NCBI GenBank assembly: GCA_951640165.1
Contig: OX621238.1
Span: forward strand, 25,754,001 to 25,818,000
Direction: 5' to 3'
DNA length: 64,000 nucleotides
Origin: Pseudoips prasinana
Taxonomy: Eukaryota; Arthropoda; Insecta; Lepidoptera; Nolidae
In this document: positions 41,751-53,418 of the stretch, in pieces
How the letters are laid out: the number at the start of each line of letters is the position of its first letter
Numbering within the stretch: the stretch's first letter is position 1
Translations under genes and position numbers: made by a program
The notes under the pieces: generated by a model
Told to the model about the DNA's origin: nothing
What the model saw: the letters and a program-made list of their open reading frames with translations, nothing else
Database searches by the model: none

Positions 41751-41753
<3 letters not shown>

Positions 41754-41756
41754 CGG

Positions 41757-42012
41757 ACGCGGGCGGCTCGACCGATTGATCAGACAAGGCATTTCATCCA
41801 TACGAATGCCAACTAATAGAGGGCGATGTTGGTCGCAATTTGATACTGTGTGTCGTTAGCTTTATATGTCCTATCCACTTTTAATAAGCTTTGACTATTG
41901 AGCATAAGCGACTATGAAATCTCGTTATGATCTCATTTCATTTCTAAGTTATCCAAGCTTCTAGACCCATCATTTTTAATTTAGACGGCTGGTTCCACAT
42001 TTTTTATTTAAT
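41757..42012 (-). repeat. Third partial copy of the arm end
   Basis: 256 bp matching the reverse complement of 39685-39940. It supplies the 170 bp missing from the right arm plus an 86-bp overlap with it. It ends at tttttatttaat, the LINE tail. Confidence 0.92.
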
Positions 42013-42528
42013 CAAGTCAATTTTGATGGAGTCTGAACACGAGAACAATTACAACAATGGATCAATGAGGAGGACGAAAACGAATCAATTTAGAGAACCA
42101 ATTGTACACTGTTAGTACTGAACTACAAAGGCAATCTGTATATAATCACAATCCTTCATTTTAAGGCGCAACCAGGTCATCTGGACCTTATTTAACCAAA
42201 ATAACCAGGTAATATAAGCAAATAACAGTGCTTCTAAGTGTTATCCTCTTTTTGGGGCTATTCCCACTTTCTTACCCACCACCAAGATCAACAGCGGTAT
42301 AAAATAAAATATCTTAAATAAAACCGGGAATGCCTTTCACTGTCTTGGATCCCGCAACGAATTTAATCAGAAAAAAACAATTAGGAGTTCCACTGCGGTC
42401 GTCTGCTGCCAAACTCAGTGGACTACGCATCACTTTTCTTGTCCTTTTTACGATCATAACCTAATATGTACAAATATCGGTAAATGTTAGCCACGCATCA
42501 CAATTCATATGGCTCTCTTCTATATTCG
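42013..42528. other. No recognisable feature
   Basis: Unassigned. Confidence 0.45.
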
Positions 42529-42711
42529 ACTGCACGTGTGGCGCAGCGGCTAGAACAGTCGCCTCGCGGCTTCGTGTCGCGGGTTCGAGTCCCACGCCGG
42601 ACAACTATTTGTGTGACCAATAAATAGTTCTTCTGAGTCCGTCTATTATGTTTGTAAAGTACCCCGCGACACAGGGTTAGATTCCCTCGTGCGGACGTGG
42701 TCTTAATTAAA
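42529..42711 (+). repeat. SINE-A, full length
   Basis: The best-preserved copy: ctgcacgtgtggcgcagcgg head, B box gcgggttcgagtcccac, gtaccccgcgacacagggtt, gcggacgtggtctta. Confidence 0.9.
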
Positions 42712-43185
42712 AATAAACATATTCTAGCGAACATAATATGCGTTGTCTTGTTTTGGTTGTGGTGTACTTGCGTACAGCACATATGTACATGTGTACATGT
42801 ACATTCATAATAATATGGTGTCCAATGGTTTAGGCGTCGGATGACATATCAGTAAGGCAAATGACAGGATATTCTATCGAGACACACTCTTGATGACAAT
42901 AGATGGATAACTAGCTTTTAGATTGATCGAGTGTGTGTGAAGGGTGAAATATCGTAAAATATTTTCTAAATGAATAAAATACCTACAACATAAAATTCCT
43001 CTACCGCCCAAATTTCTAATTAGACCCAGATGTTTAGGCTTTAATTCATTAAGTATATATATATAGAATAAAAGGGATTTAACGTAAAGCTTTAATAAAG
43101 AATATTACATGCGAATATTTCAAATTAATACAATTATTTTTTTTAAAAATACTAATTAAACATAAATCTTTAATTTGGAATAACT
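42712..43185. other. No recognisable feature
   Basis: Unassigned AT-rich DNA with atgtacatgtgtacatgta near 42783. Confidence 0.45.
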
Positions 43186-43225
43186 AGCTGACCCGGCAAA
43201 CGTTTTGTCATAATACGAGTATATA
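43186..43225 (-). mobile_element. Helitron-like 3' end only
   Basis: actagctgacccggcaaacg, which complemented ends in ctag and t. The far end is not identified. Confidence 0.4.
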
Positions 43226-43499
43226 TTATTTTGGTAATTAAATAAAAAATAACTTTTTTTTTAAGTGTCAGCAGACGAATGGCATTCACTGTATGTCTTA
43301 AGACATTGGTTCAATAAGCATATGAACTAATGAGTCCATCCTATCATCATATATTTAATGCCACTGTCCAAAGACTCGACAGATGGAATCGCCTGCCACT
43401 TGGTAAATTATCTGTCGTCCCTAAAACACCTTGTTGAGTTTATTTGAAAGTTCACGAGTATTTGAAAGGTCGTTACAGGAGAGTTCGCTTCATGGCCTT
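43226..43499. other. No recognisable feature
   Basis: Possibly part of the Helitron-like copy, but no body is recognised. Confidence 0.4.
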
Positions 43500-43584
43500 G
43501 GCCTTTTACCTTAATTTAGAAAGGTACCTACTTAAGTAAAAGTTCCTGTTACTGAAATAACTTTCTAAATTAAGGCAAAAGGCC
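43500..43584. repeat. Hairpin, 24-bp arms
   Basis: ggccttttaccttaatttag plus aaag and its complement with one mismatch; 37-base loop. Confidence 0.85.
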
Positions 43585-44027
43585 TAGTAGTTGTCACAAA
43601 AACGTATAAGTTCTAATCAATTATTTATGATTCTCTATTGCTTCATATTTTGATACTTTCGAAGGCATTTCAATTCGCTAATGTGGTATTTCCAAGAACT
43701 AACAGTCGGTTTAATATAATGTCACATTCTCCATGCAACGCATCAGATCCAATAAGGCTTAGCCAGCATCCGCCTCTTAGTAATTTAATTTTAGCATTTA
43801 CCAACTACACCCCAGTTATCCTCATGGGTTAGCAGAATACCTTGACAACTTGCATATAATCGGCCGTATCTACACATGTCTACAGAAATACACGCCCTTC
43901 GCAAAATCAGAGGAACTCACTCATTTCTCATGGATTATGAAAGTAAGAGTACCCATATTGTGTACCAAATCCATTTTCATAAATAATACACGATACACAC
44001 ACGAGATAACATAATAATACTAATATC
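43585..44027. other. No recognisable feature
   Basis: Unassigned. Confidence 0.45.
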
Positions 44028-44203
44028 TAGGGACAGTGTCACACAGATACATACTTATATAGATAGATAGATACTTAAATACATAGAAAACATCCATAAC
44101 TCAGAAACAAATATTCGTGCTCATCACACAAATATTTGCACTTACCAGGACCACCAGCTTCGTAGGCAGTAGCACTACCAACTAGGCTACGGCGACCGTC
44201 ATC
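44028..44203 (-). repeat. SINE-D, full length
   Basis: The minus-strand head gtcgccgtagcctagttggt then agtgctactgcc has a tRNA A box. The tail is ctgtgtgacactgtccctag. The B box is degenerate. Confidence 0.75.
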
Positions 44204-44299
44204 TATAATCTGACACTTATGTGTCTGGGTCAAAGCAAGACAAGCCAAAATGAGAACCTAGTGACTCATATTGGCTTGTCAACGTTATTCAACGAGGTC

Positions 44300-44430
44300 T
44301 TCATCATCTTCATTAGATCAGCCGAAAGACGTCCACTGCTGGACATAGGCCTCCCCCAAAGATCTCCATAATTGCCGGTCTTACGCTATCCGCATCCAGC
44401 GGTTTTCAGCGACCAGGCACAAGACGTAAC
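44300..44430 (-). mobile_element. RTE-type LINE 3' end fragment
   Basis: Minus-strand end: gcgtaagaccggcaattatg, then ggaggcctatgtccagcagt and ggacgtctttcggctgatc. Some codons of the RTE C-terminus precede it. Confidence 0.7.
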
Positions 44431-44440
44431 ACTTTCAATT

Positions 44441-44526
44441 AATTAAATCTCATCAAGTTAATTATCTCATCATCAAATTAATTATCTCATCATCAAATTA
44501 ATTATCTCACCATCAAATTAAATCTT
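44441..44526. repeat. 20-bp tandem repeat, about four units
   Basis: attatctcatcatcaaatta occurs at 44461, 44481 and 44501 (last with ctcacc), with a partial unit before. Confidence 0.95.
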
Positions 44527-44933
44527 ACCATACTTTGATTGATATTCGTTACCAATATTATTATATTTGTCTTCTATTGACCGACGGAGAAGAAACGTGA
44601 TGCAATATCCGCTTAGTTTACCCGCTTAACTAAGATTGTTGACATTCACTGATTCTATATGTGCCAGTCGCATAACTATGATAACAAAAATGGTATTTAC
44701 GACGCGTAAATTACAATTTTCCAGATTTGCAATGAAGAACTCAATCAATTCACGAACGAACCATTAATAACAAAACAATTAAAACAGGATTTTCAAATTC
44801 ATTTCTTCTCTGCCCCTACCAAGTATATAATATAATTCTTACTACGGAACATAATATGAATAATAATTGCTATTTGTTTTAGTGCACAAGTATATACCGC
44901 AATTCCCTTAGTCTCATAATAATAATATTCTAG
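44527..44933. other. No recognisable feature
   Basis: Unassigned. Confidence 0.45.
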
Positions 44934-45182
44934 GAAAATATGCACACAAGGCGATCTGATCACGAACTAAGGAGAGCTGTAGTATTGAAACCAGATAACT
45001 GATATATTACATATACTACTTTTCTTTTGTAAATACATACTTATATAGAAAATTACACGCAGACTAATAGAGGATAAACTGACATATTCTGCATACAAAT
45101 ATGTACCTGACCTGCGTGGGAATCGGACCCTAATGCGGCGTGACAGGCAAGCATTTGCAAACCACGCCAACCGGCTCGTCAA
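44934..45182 (-). repeat. SINE-B, near full length, diverged
   Basis: Head ttggcgtggtttgcaaatgc and a damaged B box (attagggtccgattccca), tail near cgatctgatcacgaactaag. Confidence 0.8.
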
Positions 45183-46934
45183 GCCGATAGAACGGGTAAC
45201 CCGTCATGAAAGTAGAAAGAAGTAGAGCGACAGTTTTATCTTTTCTCTGTTAGTACGAGGATGTATCAAAGCCAACTTTGCCTACCGCGGATGATACTAT
45301 TTTTTTTTATCAGAACGACCACAACTACATTGATTGAAACAGAGATCCACGATTAAAGTGCTACTGAGACCAATGAGGCTATCAAAACGCCTGGTCGGTG
45401 TTTTTGCCAACCACTGGGTATGTTCCGCTAGGTCCACATTGGATCCCGTAGTATAATGAAAGTGCCAACTTCATTATACGTATGTATAAGGTAGACTCTA
45501 TTTCCTCTAATTATAGGCAGGTACGATAAACTTCAAATATTGTATCACAATAATAAACTAAATTTATAACATAGCTCTTTAAATAGTGTTAAAAATATTA
45601 CGAGTATTATTTTATTTTATATATAAATGTGTAGGTCAGACGCATTTATAAATATTCTCTTAATTGGATGTTAGCAGTCTCTTTATTTTATAACAAGTTT
45701 AATCCGGGTCTAATTTTCTTTATGCAGGGCAGTTTAATTTTTTCCTCTTCGTATGCGGTGGGAAAAAATAGACAAGCAAGCTCTGCTTTTTTTTAAATTT
45801 CGTTCTTAATCATATCAGTTAATTAAATTCTCCGTACTTCCTTAGGCTAATTTAATTATATTGTTATCTTTGTTTAATTGCGGAATACGGAATACCGCAA
45901 CAAGTTTTGTAAAGAATAGTTTAATCGTAGAGTAATAATTGTGTAGATTATGTTTCTATATTTTATATATAATATAAAAAGATATCTAGCCCAAACTAAA
46001 CAAAGATGGAATACGGATACCTACTAGACAACGAACAAAGACAACATCGAAATCAAGACGAATAAGTAGACAAGTTCATGAACATTAATATGTTTATGTG
46101 CGAGAAGAGAACCCGCAACCTATATAACAGAAGGCAGTTTAACTTCCAACTAAGCCACGGCGATCGTCAAAATATGTAGCTGAAATTTGTTGGTAGTGTA
46201 TTATCATGGTAGGCCATTACTATTCACACAAACGGTTTCGTGTTACAATTTTTTTTTTCGAATTATTAAATTCCAATTCTAATCTAATTACTAAATTCCA
46301 AAGGTATTGCAATCATATAAAGCATCGGTTCGATCAGATCATCATTACAATAAAACTTTTTGAGGTGGTCGGTTAAGAACTGCCACAAATCAATCATCTA
46401 TACTAAACAATTAGACATATTATCGCCTCAAGGTTACTAGAATAAAAATATTTATATTTCAGTAAAGTTTTACAAAGTATTACAAATAACATTGGTCCCA
46501 AACTGGGCATTGTGCCTGTATCTTGGGTGCCGGACACTTGGGTTGCACTTATTAAACTGGCAGTAAAAGTGTAGCAGTAAAAAAAATCATAAGGCACCGA
46601 AACCGCAAGAAAATATCTTATAACATCATTAAAATGAAAAGTACTACAGTTATGTGGTCGGAACCACAAAACGTGTCAACGTAAAACGTGAATACGTAAC
46701 GACTAACTATAGTAACACCGAAAGGTTAAAATTGCATCCATATGAAGTTTCTGTCAACCGAACTTTCACCAGTTCCCGGCATCCTTAGTGGCGTAATTAA
46801 TCTCCGAGACAAATGTTAGAAAAGGTGTTAATAGTACCTATATCGATGAACATAATTCGATATCTCCAGCACAGACAGAGATTGCAACATACATTATCGG
46901 CAAGAGATGTTAATACCAATGGTGCCCAATTCGG
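45183..46934. other. No recognisable gene
   Basis: 1.75 kb without recognisable repeat or protein. Open frames at 46403-46669 and 46797-47096 (minus) have no family resemblance that I can see; the latter overlaps a LINE tail. A tgaaaccacaaaacg stretch near 46640-46740 recurs at 47440-47520, a small dispersed repeat. Confidence 0.4.
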
Positions 46935-47035
46935 CATTTTAAATAAACTAAATAAACAAAAAAGGTTTTTACTCACGTAAAATTTACAAAGGCGCTTATC
47001 ACAGCGGGTTTCTAGTAATATAGTTAAGATACAAT
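46935..47035 (-). repeat. LINE-type 3' end
   Basis: aaaaaaggtttttactcacg then taaaatttacaaaggcgctt. Inverted relative of 37990-38110. Confidence 0.5.
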
Positions 47036-47140
47036 TATTTTTCCGTACATATAGATATTTAGGTACACGAAATGTATTAAAAAAAAACTGCATCAATTAT
47101 AGCCTCTCCAGGGTGTCAGCTACACAACAAGTTTTATTCA

Positions 47141-47203
47141 AGAAGTAACAATCATACACACTCATACACTCACAAACTTTCGCCTTTATAATATTAGTGT
47201 GAT
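47141..47203 (-). mobile_element. Helitron-like 5' end fragment
   Basis: cacaaactttcgcctttata then atattagt, the reverse of the start of 37418-37600. Confidence 0.45.
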
Positions 47204-48598
47204 TTTTTTTGTCATCTTGTCTGCATGATTCTGAATACATGAAGATAAGAAATCAATATTATTATTGTGGTGGAAATTGTGTTTATAATAAATCCAATGC
47301 GCGCCAAATGAGAAGACCCAGCGAAAGAAACTCAGCAGTTGTCGCTACTACGGTTTCAACACAATGGCACATCTTTAAGTATAGTATAGTAAGAATATAA
47401 TATTATTACATTAAAATTTAACTCATCACAGTTATACTGATGAAACCACAAAACGTTTCCGTGAATACGTAACGACTAACGATAGTAATTCCGAAAGGTA
47501 CTGCAATTATACAAAGTTTCTGCCGGCCGAACTTACGACAGTTCCCGGCTAATTGATCAGATCTATTATTCACGATGGAACTTCTTGAGGTGTTCGGTTT
47601 CGAGCTGTCACAGCTCTATGAATAATCAATCATCTTTATTATCGAAATTAACATATTTCCTCGAGTTAGATGGAAGAAAAACAGTGCTAGTTAAGTTAAA
47701 ATTGTTTTGGGGAAAGCGTCTCGGGATTGTGTTCACGAGAGATAAGCTTATCGATATATATTTCAACAGTCGCGTTGTTGTAGCGGTAACGAGTATAACT
47801 ATGGATGATGAGGTCGATACTTTTTCTTTGAGTTCATTGAGTGAACACGGCAGAGGGATATGAGACGTCGTCCTCGTGCGCACCACGCAGGTCTCGTCAA
47901 ACATAATTAATAGGATTTTTGTGGTAAGAACCTAAGGTTAGGAAGTTGTATGTACACGCCCATGCCTCGGTGAGCATCTAAAGCCGTTAGACTCTCACCG
48001 GTCTGGTCGCCGTGCACGTAACATCTGTGCATATATCACATTATGCCTCTATTGCCCGGCTAAGCAGGCTTCTTAGGAAAATGACAAATTAAAAAATAAA
48101 GTACTTACTGCTGACCAAATTTAGGCTACGATGGACAGCCAATTACAATGGTGCATTGCGTTTATTTAGCATAGTTATATAAGTTTCGTAGCTCGATAGC
48201 CAAGTATGCCATAATTTACAGACTTAACTTATATCAGTTAGTGCCTTCCCATATTCATTTGATTATTAATTCACACAATTTTAAGAACATTATAAACTAC
48301 TGATATTTAAATGTCTTGATATCCTTTTACGTTAATCATTCTGAGTAAATACAGATTTTTTCAAAGTCCTAAGTAGTGTCCCTGAATGGTACATAGAATA
48401 TCTATCTGCCGAACTTTCAACCTGCCATTAAGCAGATAAAATGAAATATTTACGACTCCATTTCAATATCTAAAATGTCAAAGGGATGAATAAATTAACT
48501 CGTAATAATAAATACACATTTTGAAACAAAGAGCAAAGTAGTAGTAATATTCTTCCCCTCGGGATTTACTCATATTTAGGAAACAATGGTATTTTTTC
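47204..48598. other. No recognisable gene
   Basis: Unassigned. 47440-47580 repeats parts of 46640-46760 (aaacgt, gtgaatacgtaacgactaac, ccgaaaggt). 47960-48070 (gcctcggtgagcatctaaag, gcccggctaagcagg) faintly recalls retroposon sequence seen at 28597-28883. Confidence 0.4.
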
Positions 48599-48599
48599 T

Positions 48600-49370
48600 T
48601 GTTTATAAAAAGACAACAGCCGCGCAAAGGAAATCACTATATCAAGTTAAATATAAACATAAAAATAGACATTAACAAAACAAATGTAATGTTATTTAAA
48701 ACAACAGTGCGTAACAAAGACAGTATCGATATTGAGTTAAATACAGCTAAAATTGAACCAGTCAGGGAAGTTAAATTTCTAGGCATACATATAGACGAAA
48801 AACTGGGAACATGAAAAAAAATGTAAAAATGAATTAGCTGCTCTACATTCATCTTTATCATCTGCTTGTTATGCTCTGCGTTCTCTTAGGGAAAGATCTA
48901 AAAATGGTTTACTACGCACTAATAGAGTCGAAATTAAGGTACAGCATAAAATTTTGGAGCAAAAGCCATAAATACAACTGACGAAGGGCATTCATTTTGC
49001 AAAAAAGGGCTATTCGTACCATTACGCGTATATCCCAACAAGAGAGCTGTCGATCATATTTCGAAGAACAAGGCATTCTGACCGTACCCTGCCACTACAT
49101 ATTGGTATAGTTAAGCACTTTAAAAAATATTTATACCAATATAAAACATATGAGGAGAGGTTAGCAAGGGAAAAACCAAGTAGGAAAGATTTTGTTAGTA
49201 AATTCAAGCCTCTATTTGATGTTGCTAAACATAGTCCTCATTATCAGGCTATTAAAATTTTTAATAAGTTACCGATTGAGTTGAAGTTTGAAGGGCATGC
49301 TGTATACAAGTTCAGTTAAACCACAACTTAAGACACTCCTATTTAAAAAATGTCTTAGCTCTTTAGCCGA
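48600..49370 (+). pseudogene. LINE reverse transcriptase C-terminal remnant
   Basis: Three successive frames give INKTNVMLFKT and VKFLGIHIDEKLG; then NELAALHSSLSSACYALRSL and VYYALIESKLRYSIKFWSKS; then QKRAIRTITRISQQ and FNKLPIEL. These are the late RT and thumb blocks of a Jockey/CR1-type LINE (compare 17066-17797). There are at least two frameshifts. The catalytic box is upstream and lost. Confidence 0.75.
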
Positions 49371-49474
49371 TTTATAAATCAATAGTTACTAATTACTTCT
49401 AAATATGTGTCAATAGTTATTAAAGAATTTATTAGTAATGATTAATGTTATTTGATTGTTTATAATTATTTTGA

Positions 49475-49768
49475 TCATCATCATCATATCAGCCAAAAGA
49501 CTTTGTCCATCAATGGAGAATTGATGGACAAAGTCTTCCCCCAAGTATCTCCACAGTGGCCGGTCTTGCGCTGCCCGCATCCAGCGGCTTTCCGCGACCC
49601 TTGCAAGATCATCGGTCCATCTTGTAGGGGGCCTGCCCACGCAGCGTCTTCCGGTGCGTGGTCGCCACTCGAGGACGTTTCTGCCCCAGCTGCCATCGGT
49701 TCTACGAGCTATGTGCCCGTCCACTGCCACTTCAGTTTAGCAATTCTTTGGGCTATGTCGGCGACTTT
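49475..49768 (-). pseudogene. RTE-type LINE C-terminal fragment
   Basis: The minus strand encodes GHIARRTDGSWGRNVLEWRP, then RPPTRWTDDLARVAESRW and RAAQDRPLWRYLGEDFV. This C-terminal block (GHIARR, RP..RW.DD) follows the RT of RTE-type LINEs. The (gat)n-type tail lies at 49475. An 18-bp-arm hairpin at 49497-49537 replaces the usual end. Confidence 0.8.
49497..49537. repeat. Hairpin, 18-bp perfect arms
   Basis: aagactttgtccatcaat and its complement with a 5-base loop, formed inside the RTE 3' end. Confidence 0.92.
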
Positions 49769-50104
49769 TTTTTAATATTTCGATCGATGTTCATATATAA
49801 ATTATTAATTTTATTTTGATTATTATTCTAATTTTATTTCATGTGTCTATGCACGTTTAATGTTCATTTGCTAATTTTATATTTATTGTATTGTTTTTTA
49901 ATTTGTATTGTTTTTATGTTTCATGTTTATATAATATTTGAATTGAATTAAATTGAATTTACTAACATGCAATTAACGGACACAAAACACACCAAGACCC
50001 AGAAGATGGGCCCCACAAATCTGGTGCGGAGTTCGAACCTATAAAACAAGGGCGCGTGGGGACTTCCTAATTCCTATACCTAACCACACGAGCCGTCAAA
50101 AATA

Positions 50105-50302
50105 TTCAAATGGCTGTTGGCGTAGTTGGCAACTACTTGCTTTTCACGCCGGAGCTCGTGGGTTCGATTCCCACCCAGGACAGATATTTGTGTGCATGAA
50201 CATGATTGTTTGTCCTGAGTCTGGGTGTATTTGGTTTCCATAGTACAAGCCCTGCTTAGTTTGGGATCAGATGGCCGTGTGTAAATAATGTCCCAGGATA
50301 TT
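50105..50302 (+). repeat. SINE-B, full length
   Basis: tggctgttggcgtagttggc, B box gtgggttcgattcccacc, end gtcccaggatatt. Confidence 0.87.
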
Positions 50303-50859
50303 ATTATTATAAATGTGTTAGATATAGTATATAATCATGAAAATTGATAGTTATAAAATGGATGCGCCTAAAATGAACAAAACTATTTTAATAAAGGTCC
50401 GTTATAAACTGACTTCAACTTTCTTTACAAGAACCGTATTTAAACAAAATTTATAACCATCCTGAAAAAATATCCCCATCGACTAAAAATCAATTCACAA
50501 GTAACGAAATGAATGCATCTCAGGCATATATGTAAATACACGCAGCCTGATAACCTTCTTCTTTTTGGAGGCGGCCAAAAAGTACGTTAAGTATAAATAG
50601 ACAAAACATCCATGCAACACAACGCCATCTAGCCCAAACGAATTAAAACAAGACATATTTATGATATTTGTCTTGTGCGAGGATCAATTTGAAAGAGATG
50701 GCAGGTTCACTGACAATTGACTCACGACGATGATGTAAGTCATGTGTTTGTGGTATATTCGTGAGGTTCCCGGCTTAGAAAGCATAACAGGACCACCCCA
50801 TACCATCCCGTGGATGTCGTAAAAGGCGACTAAGCGATACAGCAGGTAGACGAGCAGCA
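50303..50859. other. No recognisable feature
   Basis: Unassigned, with a gcggccaaaaagtacg patch and caccccataccatcccgtgg near 50790. Confidence 0.4.
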
Positions 50860-50985
50860 GCGCCACCTATGCACTAGCTATCACCTGAATACGGTCGCCA
50901 ATCCATGCCAACCGGGGTGATTACAGCAAACCTATGCCCTGCAGTAGAAGGTATCAGGCTTATGATGTGATGATGTAAGTAATCA
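50860..50985 (+). mobile_element. RTE-like or related LINE tail fragment
   Basis: cctatgccctgcagtagaag, then gtatcaggcttatgatgtga and tgatgt. It parallels ggcctatgtccagcagtgg followed by gatatcagg in the big inverted repeat at 39010-39045. Confidence 0.45.
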
Positions 50986-51394
50986 AAGACTATACGGATA
51001 AAACTTATTTTTTTGGAGTTATACTTCTTTTGGCGCGATGGAGAAAAATGATGAGAGTGAATTTTTACGATGCGCGCGCACACCGACACCAAAAAATTTA
51101 ACAGCATGAAGTTAGTTCTAGGTGGTATGAAAATTGATAACTATGTTCAAGTTGTATATTAAGAAGTATAACTTCTAACGCGTGTACATAAGTACACACA
51201 AGTTTTTTTTTTATTATTTGTTCATGTACACATAAAAATCATACAATATTAAACAAAAGGAAACGAAGAGTACACAGGATCTGCTTATTTCGTAAGAAAT
51301 TTCTTCCAGCACACCGCGAGAGGAATATATAGCACTATTATACTCAATGTTACATTTAAATTACACTTATTGCAGTATAATAATATTTCTTCCA
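50986..51394. other. No recognisable feature
   Basis: Unassigned. Confidence 0.45.
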
Positions 51395-51530
51395 AATGAA
51401 TAAAACCACATCGAAATCGATCCATCCCTTTGAGGGCTACGATTTCATAGACGACACACACACTGGCATACAGAGAGACATCGACGTCAAACACTATAAA
51501 GTCGTTATAAACACATTCAAAAATGAACAT
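51395..51530 (-). repeat. Dispersed repeat, relative of 31286-31436
   Basis: accacatcgaaatcgatcca, gggctacgatttcatag and acatcgacgtcaaacac, in reverse relative to 31286-31436. Confidence 0.5.
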
Positions 51531-51867
51531 CTGTACAACATTTTATTTTCATAGCTTTGAGCTAGGCGTTATTGTGTCTCTCACTCAGTGAGTGAGATGG
51601 AATATTTCTCTTTTACGATTCTTATGTTAAATTCATAAATTTCTACCACACGTAGTAGTGCCCGAAAGAGAAATTACAGGATTACACTTTTCTACCAATT
51701 CATCCCATATAATCGTCCGTGTTAAAAGGGTACCCTGTTGTTTTATCACTTAGTAATGTTGACCAGCTGTGTCCCTCAGTCCGTATACGGTGTACCGTAT
51801 AACGCTAGGCACGTTAATAATAGAGTGTATCTAAAAAATATATCTGCAGTTTGCCAGAGTCATTTTT
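51531..51867. other. No recognisable feature
   Basis: Contains tctctcactcagtgagtgag near 51575 (short palindrome). Confidence 0.45.
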
Positions 51868-52026
51868 TTTTATGCTGAATGGGTTTGCGCTTGACCACGA
51901 TCTCACCTGATGGTAAGTGAAGATGTGGTCGAAGATGGACCGCGCGTACCCATAAGATGCCTGTTCACTCTAGCCTTGAATAAACCCATGTTGTATGAGT
52001 CTGGAAACACGTCGTTCGGGAGCACA
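51868..52026 (-). mobile_element. LINE 3' end fragment
   Basis: gatctcacctgatggtaagt, gcctgttcactctagccttg and atgagtctggaaacacg; resembles a Jockey/CR1-type LINE C-terminus plus UTR on the minus strand. Its continuation is replaced by the hairpin at 52025-52072. Confidence 0.5.
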
Positions 52027-52072
52027 ATGTGCTTCACTTATTTATCAATTTATAAATAAGTGAAGCACATTG
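52025..52072. repeat. Hairpin, 21-bp perfect arms
   Basis: caatgtgcttcacttattta plus t and its complement; 6-base loop. Confidence 0.92.
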
Positions 52073-52793
52073 TTGTATAAGGTAGAGCGGCTTTCAGGAT
52101 ATAGTATAAAATGGAGATATGTCCTAGTTATCGTGAGAAAATTTGTACATCGAATGATATTGTTATAAACACACTGATGCGGAAGTCTTTTTGTATGGAA
52201 CTTTACCTTAAAATTCATGGAAATCCACCGTTTCGAATACAGTGTTTCTACGGATTGTGTGAATCTGAATAGTAATCTAACTTACGACCCCTACGAGTAT
52301 GATAGTTTGGTAAACAAGAGAAGTAAAAATAAAGCAGTAATAATAATATTTGGAAATATGCTATGGTCAGCAGTGGATTCCGATACCATGACTTTTGTAG
52401 TATCAGCTCTTTGAGAACGTCATTCGACGTAGCGGTTTACGATACAATGTGTCTTTAGAATATACATACGTTCATATCAAACACCACATGGTTCGATTAA
52501 ATATCATAATAGACGATCGAAACCGGCATGTACCAGTACTGGAAGTTATTTTTTGACACATCTATTGGACATTAATTCTAATAGAATAAACCGGAATCGT
52601 GTCATATGAACCCAACGCCACTGGCCCTCACTAACCAACATATTCTCAGTTATTTTTATTTCAAGCAGGGGATGCCTAACTTGTGCCGATCGACTTCCTT
52701 ATGCTTTGATAAGTAATATGCTAGCAAAATAGCGTACACAATATCATAGAACTTAACACAATATTTCGTGCCCTTAGGCTTGTTATCCAATAC
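52073..52793. other. No recognisable feature
   Basis: Unassigned. A 65-residue open frame at 52217-52414 has no recognisable family. Confidence 0.45.
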
Positions 52794-52875
52794 ACTAGGA
52801 ACACTAAATTGAAATCGCTTATACCTCTATATATATATATAGAGGTATAAGCGATTTCAATTTAGTGTTCCTAGT
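52794..52875. repeat. 82-bp perfect palindrome, 41-bp arms
   Basis: Arms start actaggaacactaaattgaa and meet in tatatata with no loop. The right half is the start of the duplicated unit. Confidence 0.95.
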
Positions 52876-53317
52876 ATTACCAATTTGAAACCTTCAGTAA
52901 CATTTATACACCTCTGTACCATTGCATAAATTAATGCGAATACCGCATTGAAACAGAAGCCCGATACAATACACAATGCTGTTGCTCCATAAGTACAGTC
53001 ACACGTTCGATAATAAACATCCGTAGTTTATGCGCGCAATGGTCTTCCAACGCATCCGGTTTCAGAACGTTTCGCTATTATAAAAAATATTTTCCATTAG
53101 CAGATCCGCTTTGCCTATCTGTTTCTGTTTTCTGGTCTGGTTGAAATGAGATTCATAGGTGCCCATTAAGATTATGTGAGGGTGAATTGTTTATGTCAAC
53201 GACTGTTACACAGAGAACAGATTTTTGTGTGTGTATGTCTCTCAAAAACTACACAACTTATTTTAAAAATTCTTTCACTTAAAGGCTGAGATCCGCAGGT
53301 GAACCAACGTAACCGAC

Positions 53318-53418
53318 ATGGCCCGAAGAATTGTCAAGCTGAAGTGGCAGTGGACATAGCTCGTAGAGCTGACGGCCACTGGGGCAGAAAGGTTCTCGAC
53401 TGATGACCACGAACCGGA
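53318..53418 (+). pseudogene. RTE-type LINE C-terminal fragment
   Basis: The text cgacatggcccgaagaattg, then gtcaagctgaagtggcagtg and gcagaaaggttctcg encodes RRIVKLKWQW-like residues. A stop and a deletion (gtggacatagctcg) interrupt the GHIARR block. Confidence 0.65.

Larger units (their letters stand above)
49371..49965 (+). mobile_element. LINE 3' UTR interrupted by an RTE fragment
   Basis: 3' sequence rich in A and T ending in ttgaattgaattaaattgaa. The RTE fragment at 49475-49768 lies within it in the other orientation. Confidence 0.5.

Noticed and set aside
44441..44526. CRISPR-like spaced repeats
   Set aside because: The units are contiguous with no spacers, and the DNA is from an animal nuclear genome.
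46797..47096. 99-residue minus-strand frame
   Set aside because: Runs through a dispersed LINE tail and has no recognised family.
49452..49775. 107-residue plus-strand frame
   Set aside because: Antisense to the RTE C-terminal coding fragment on the minus strand.
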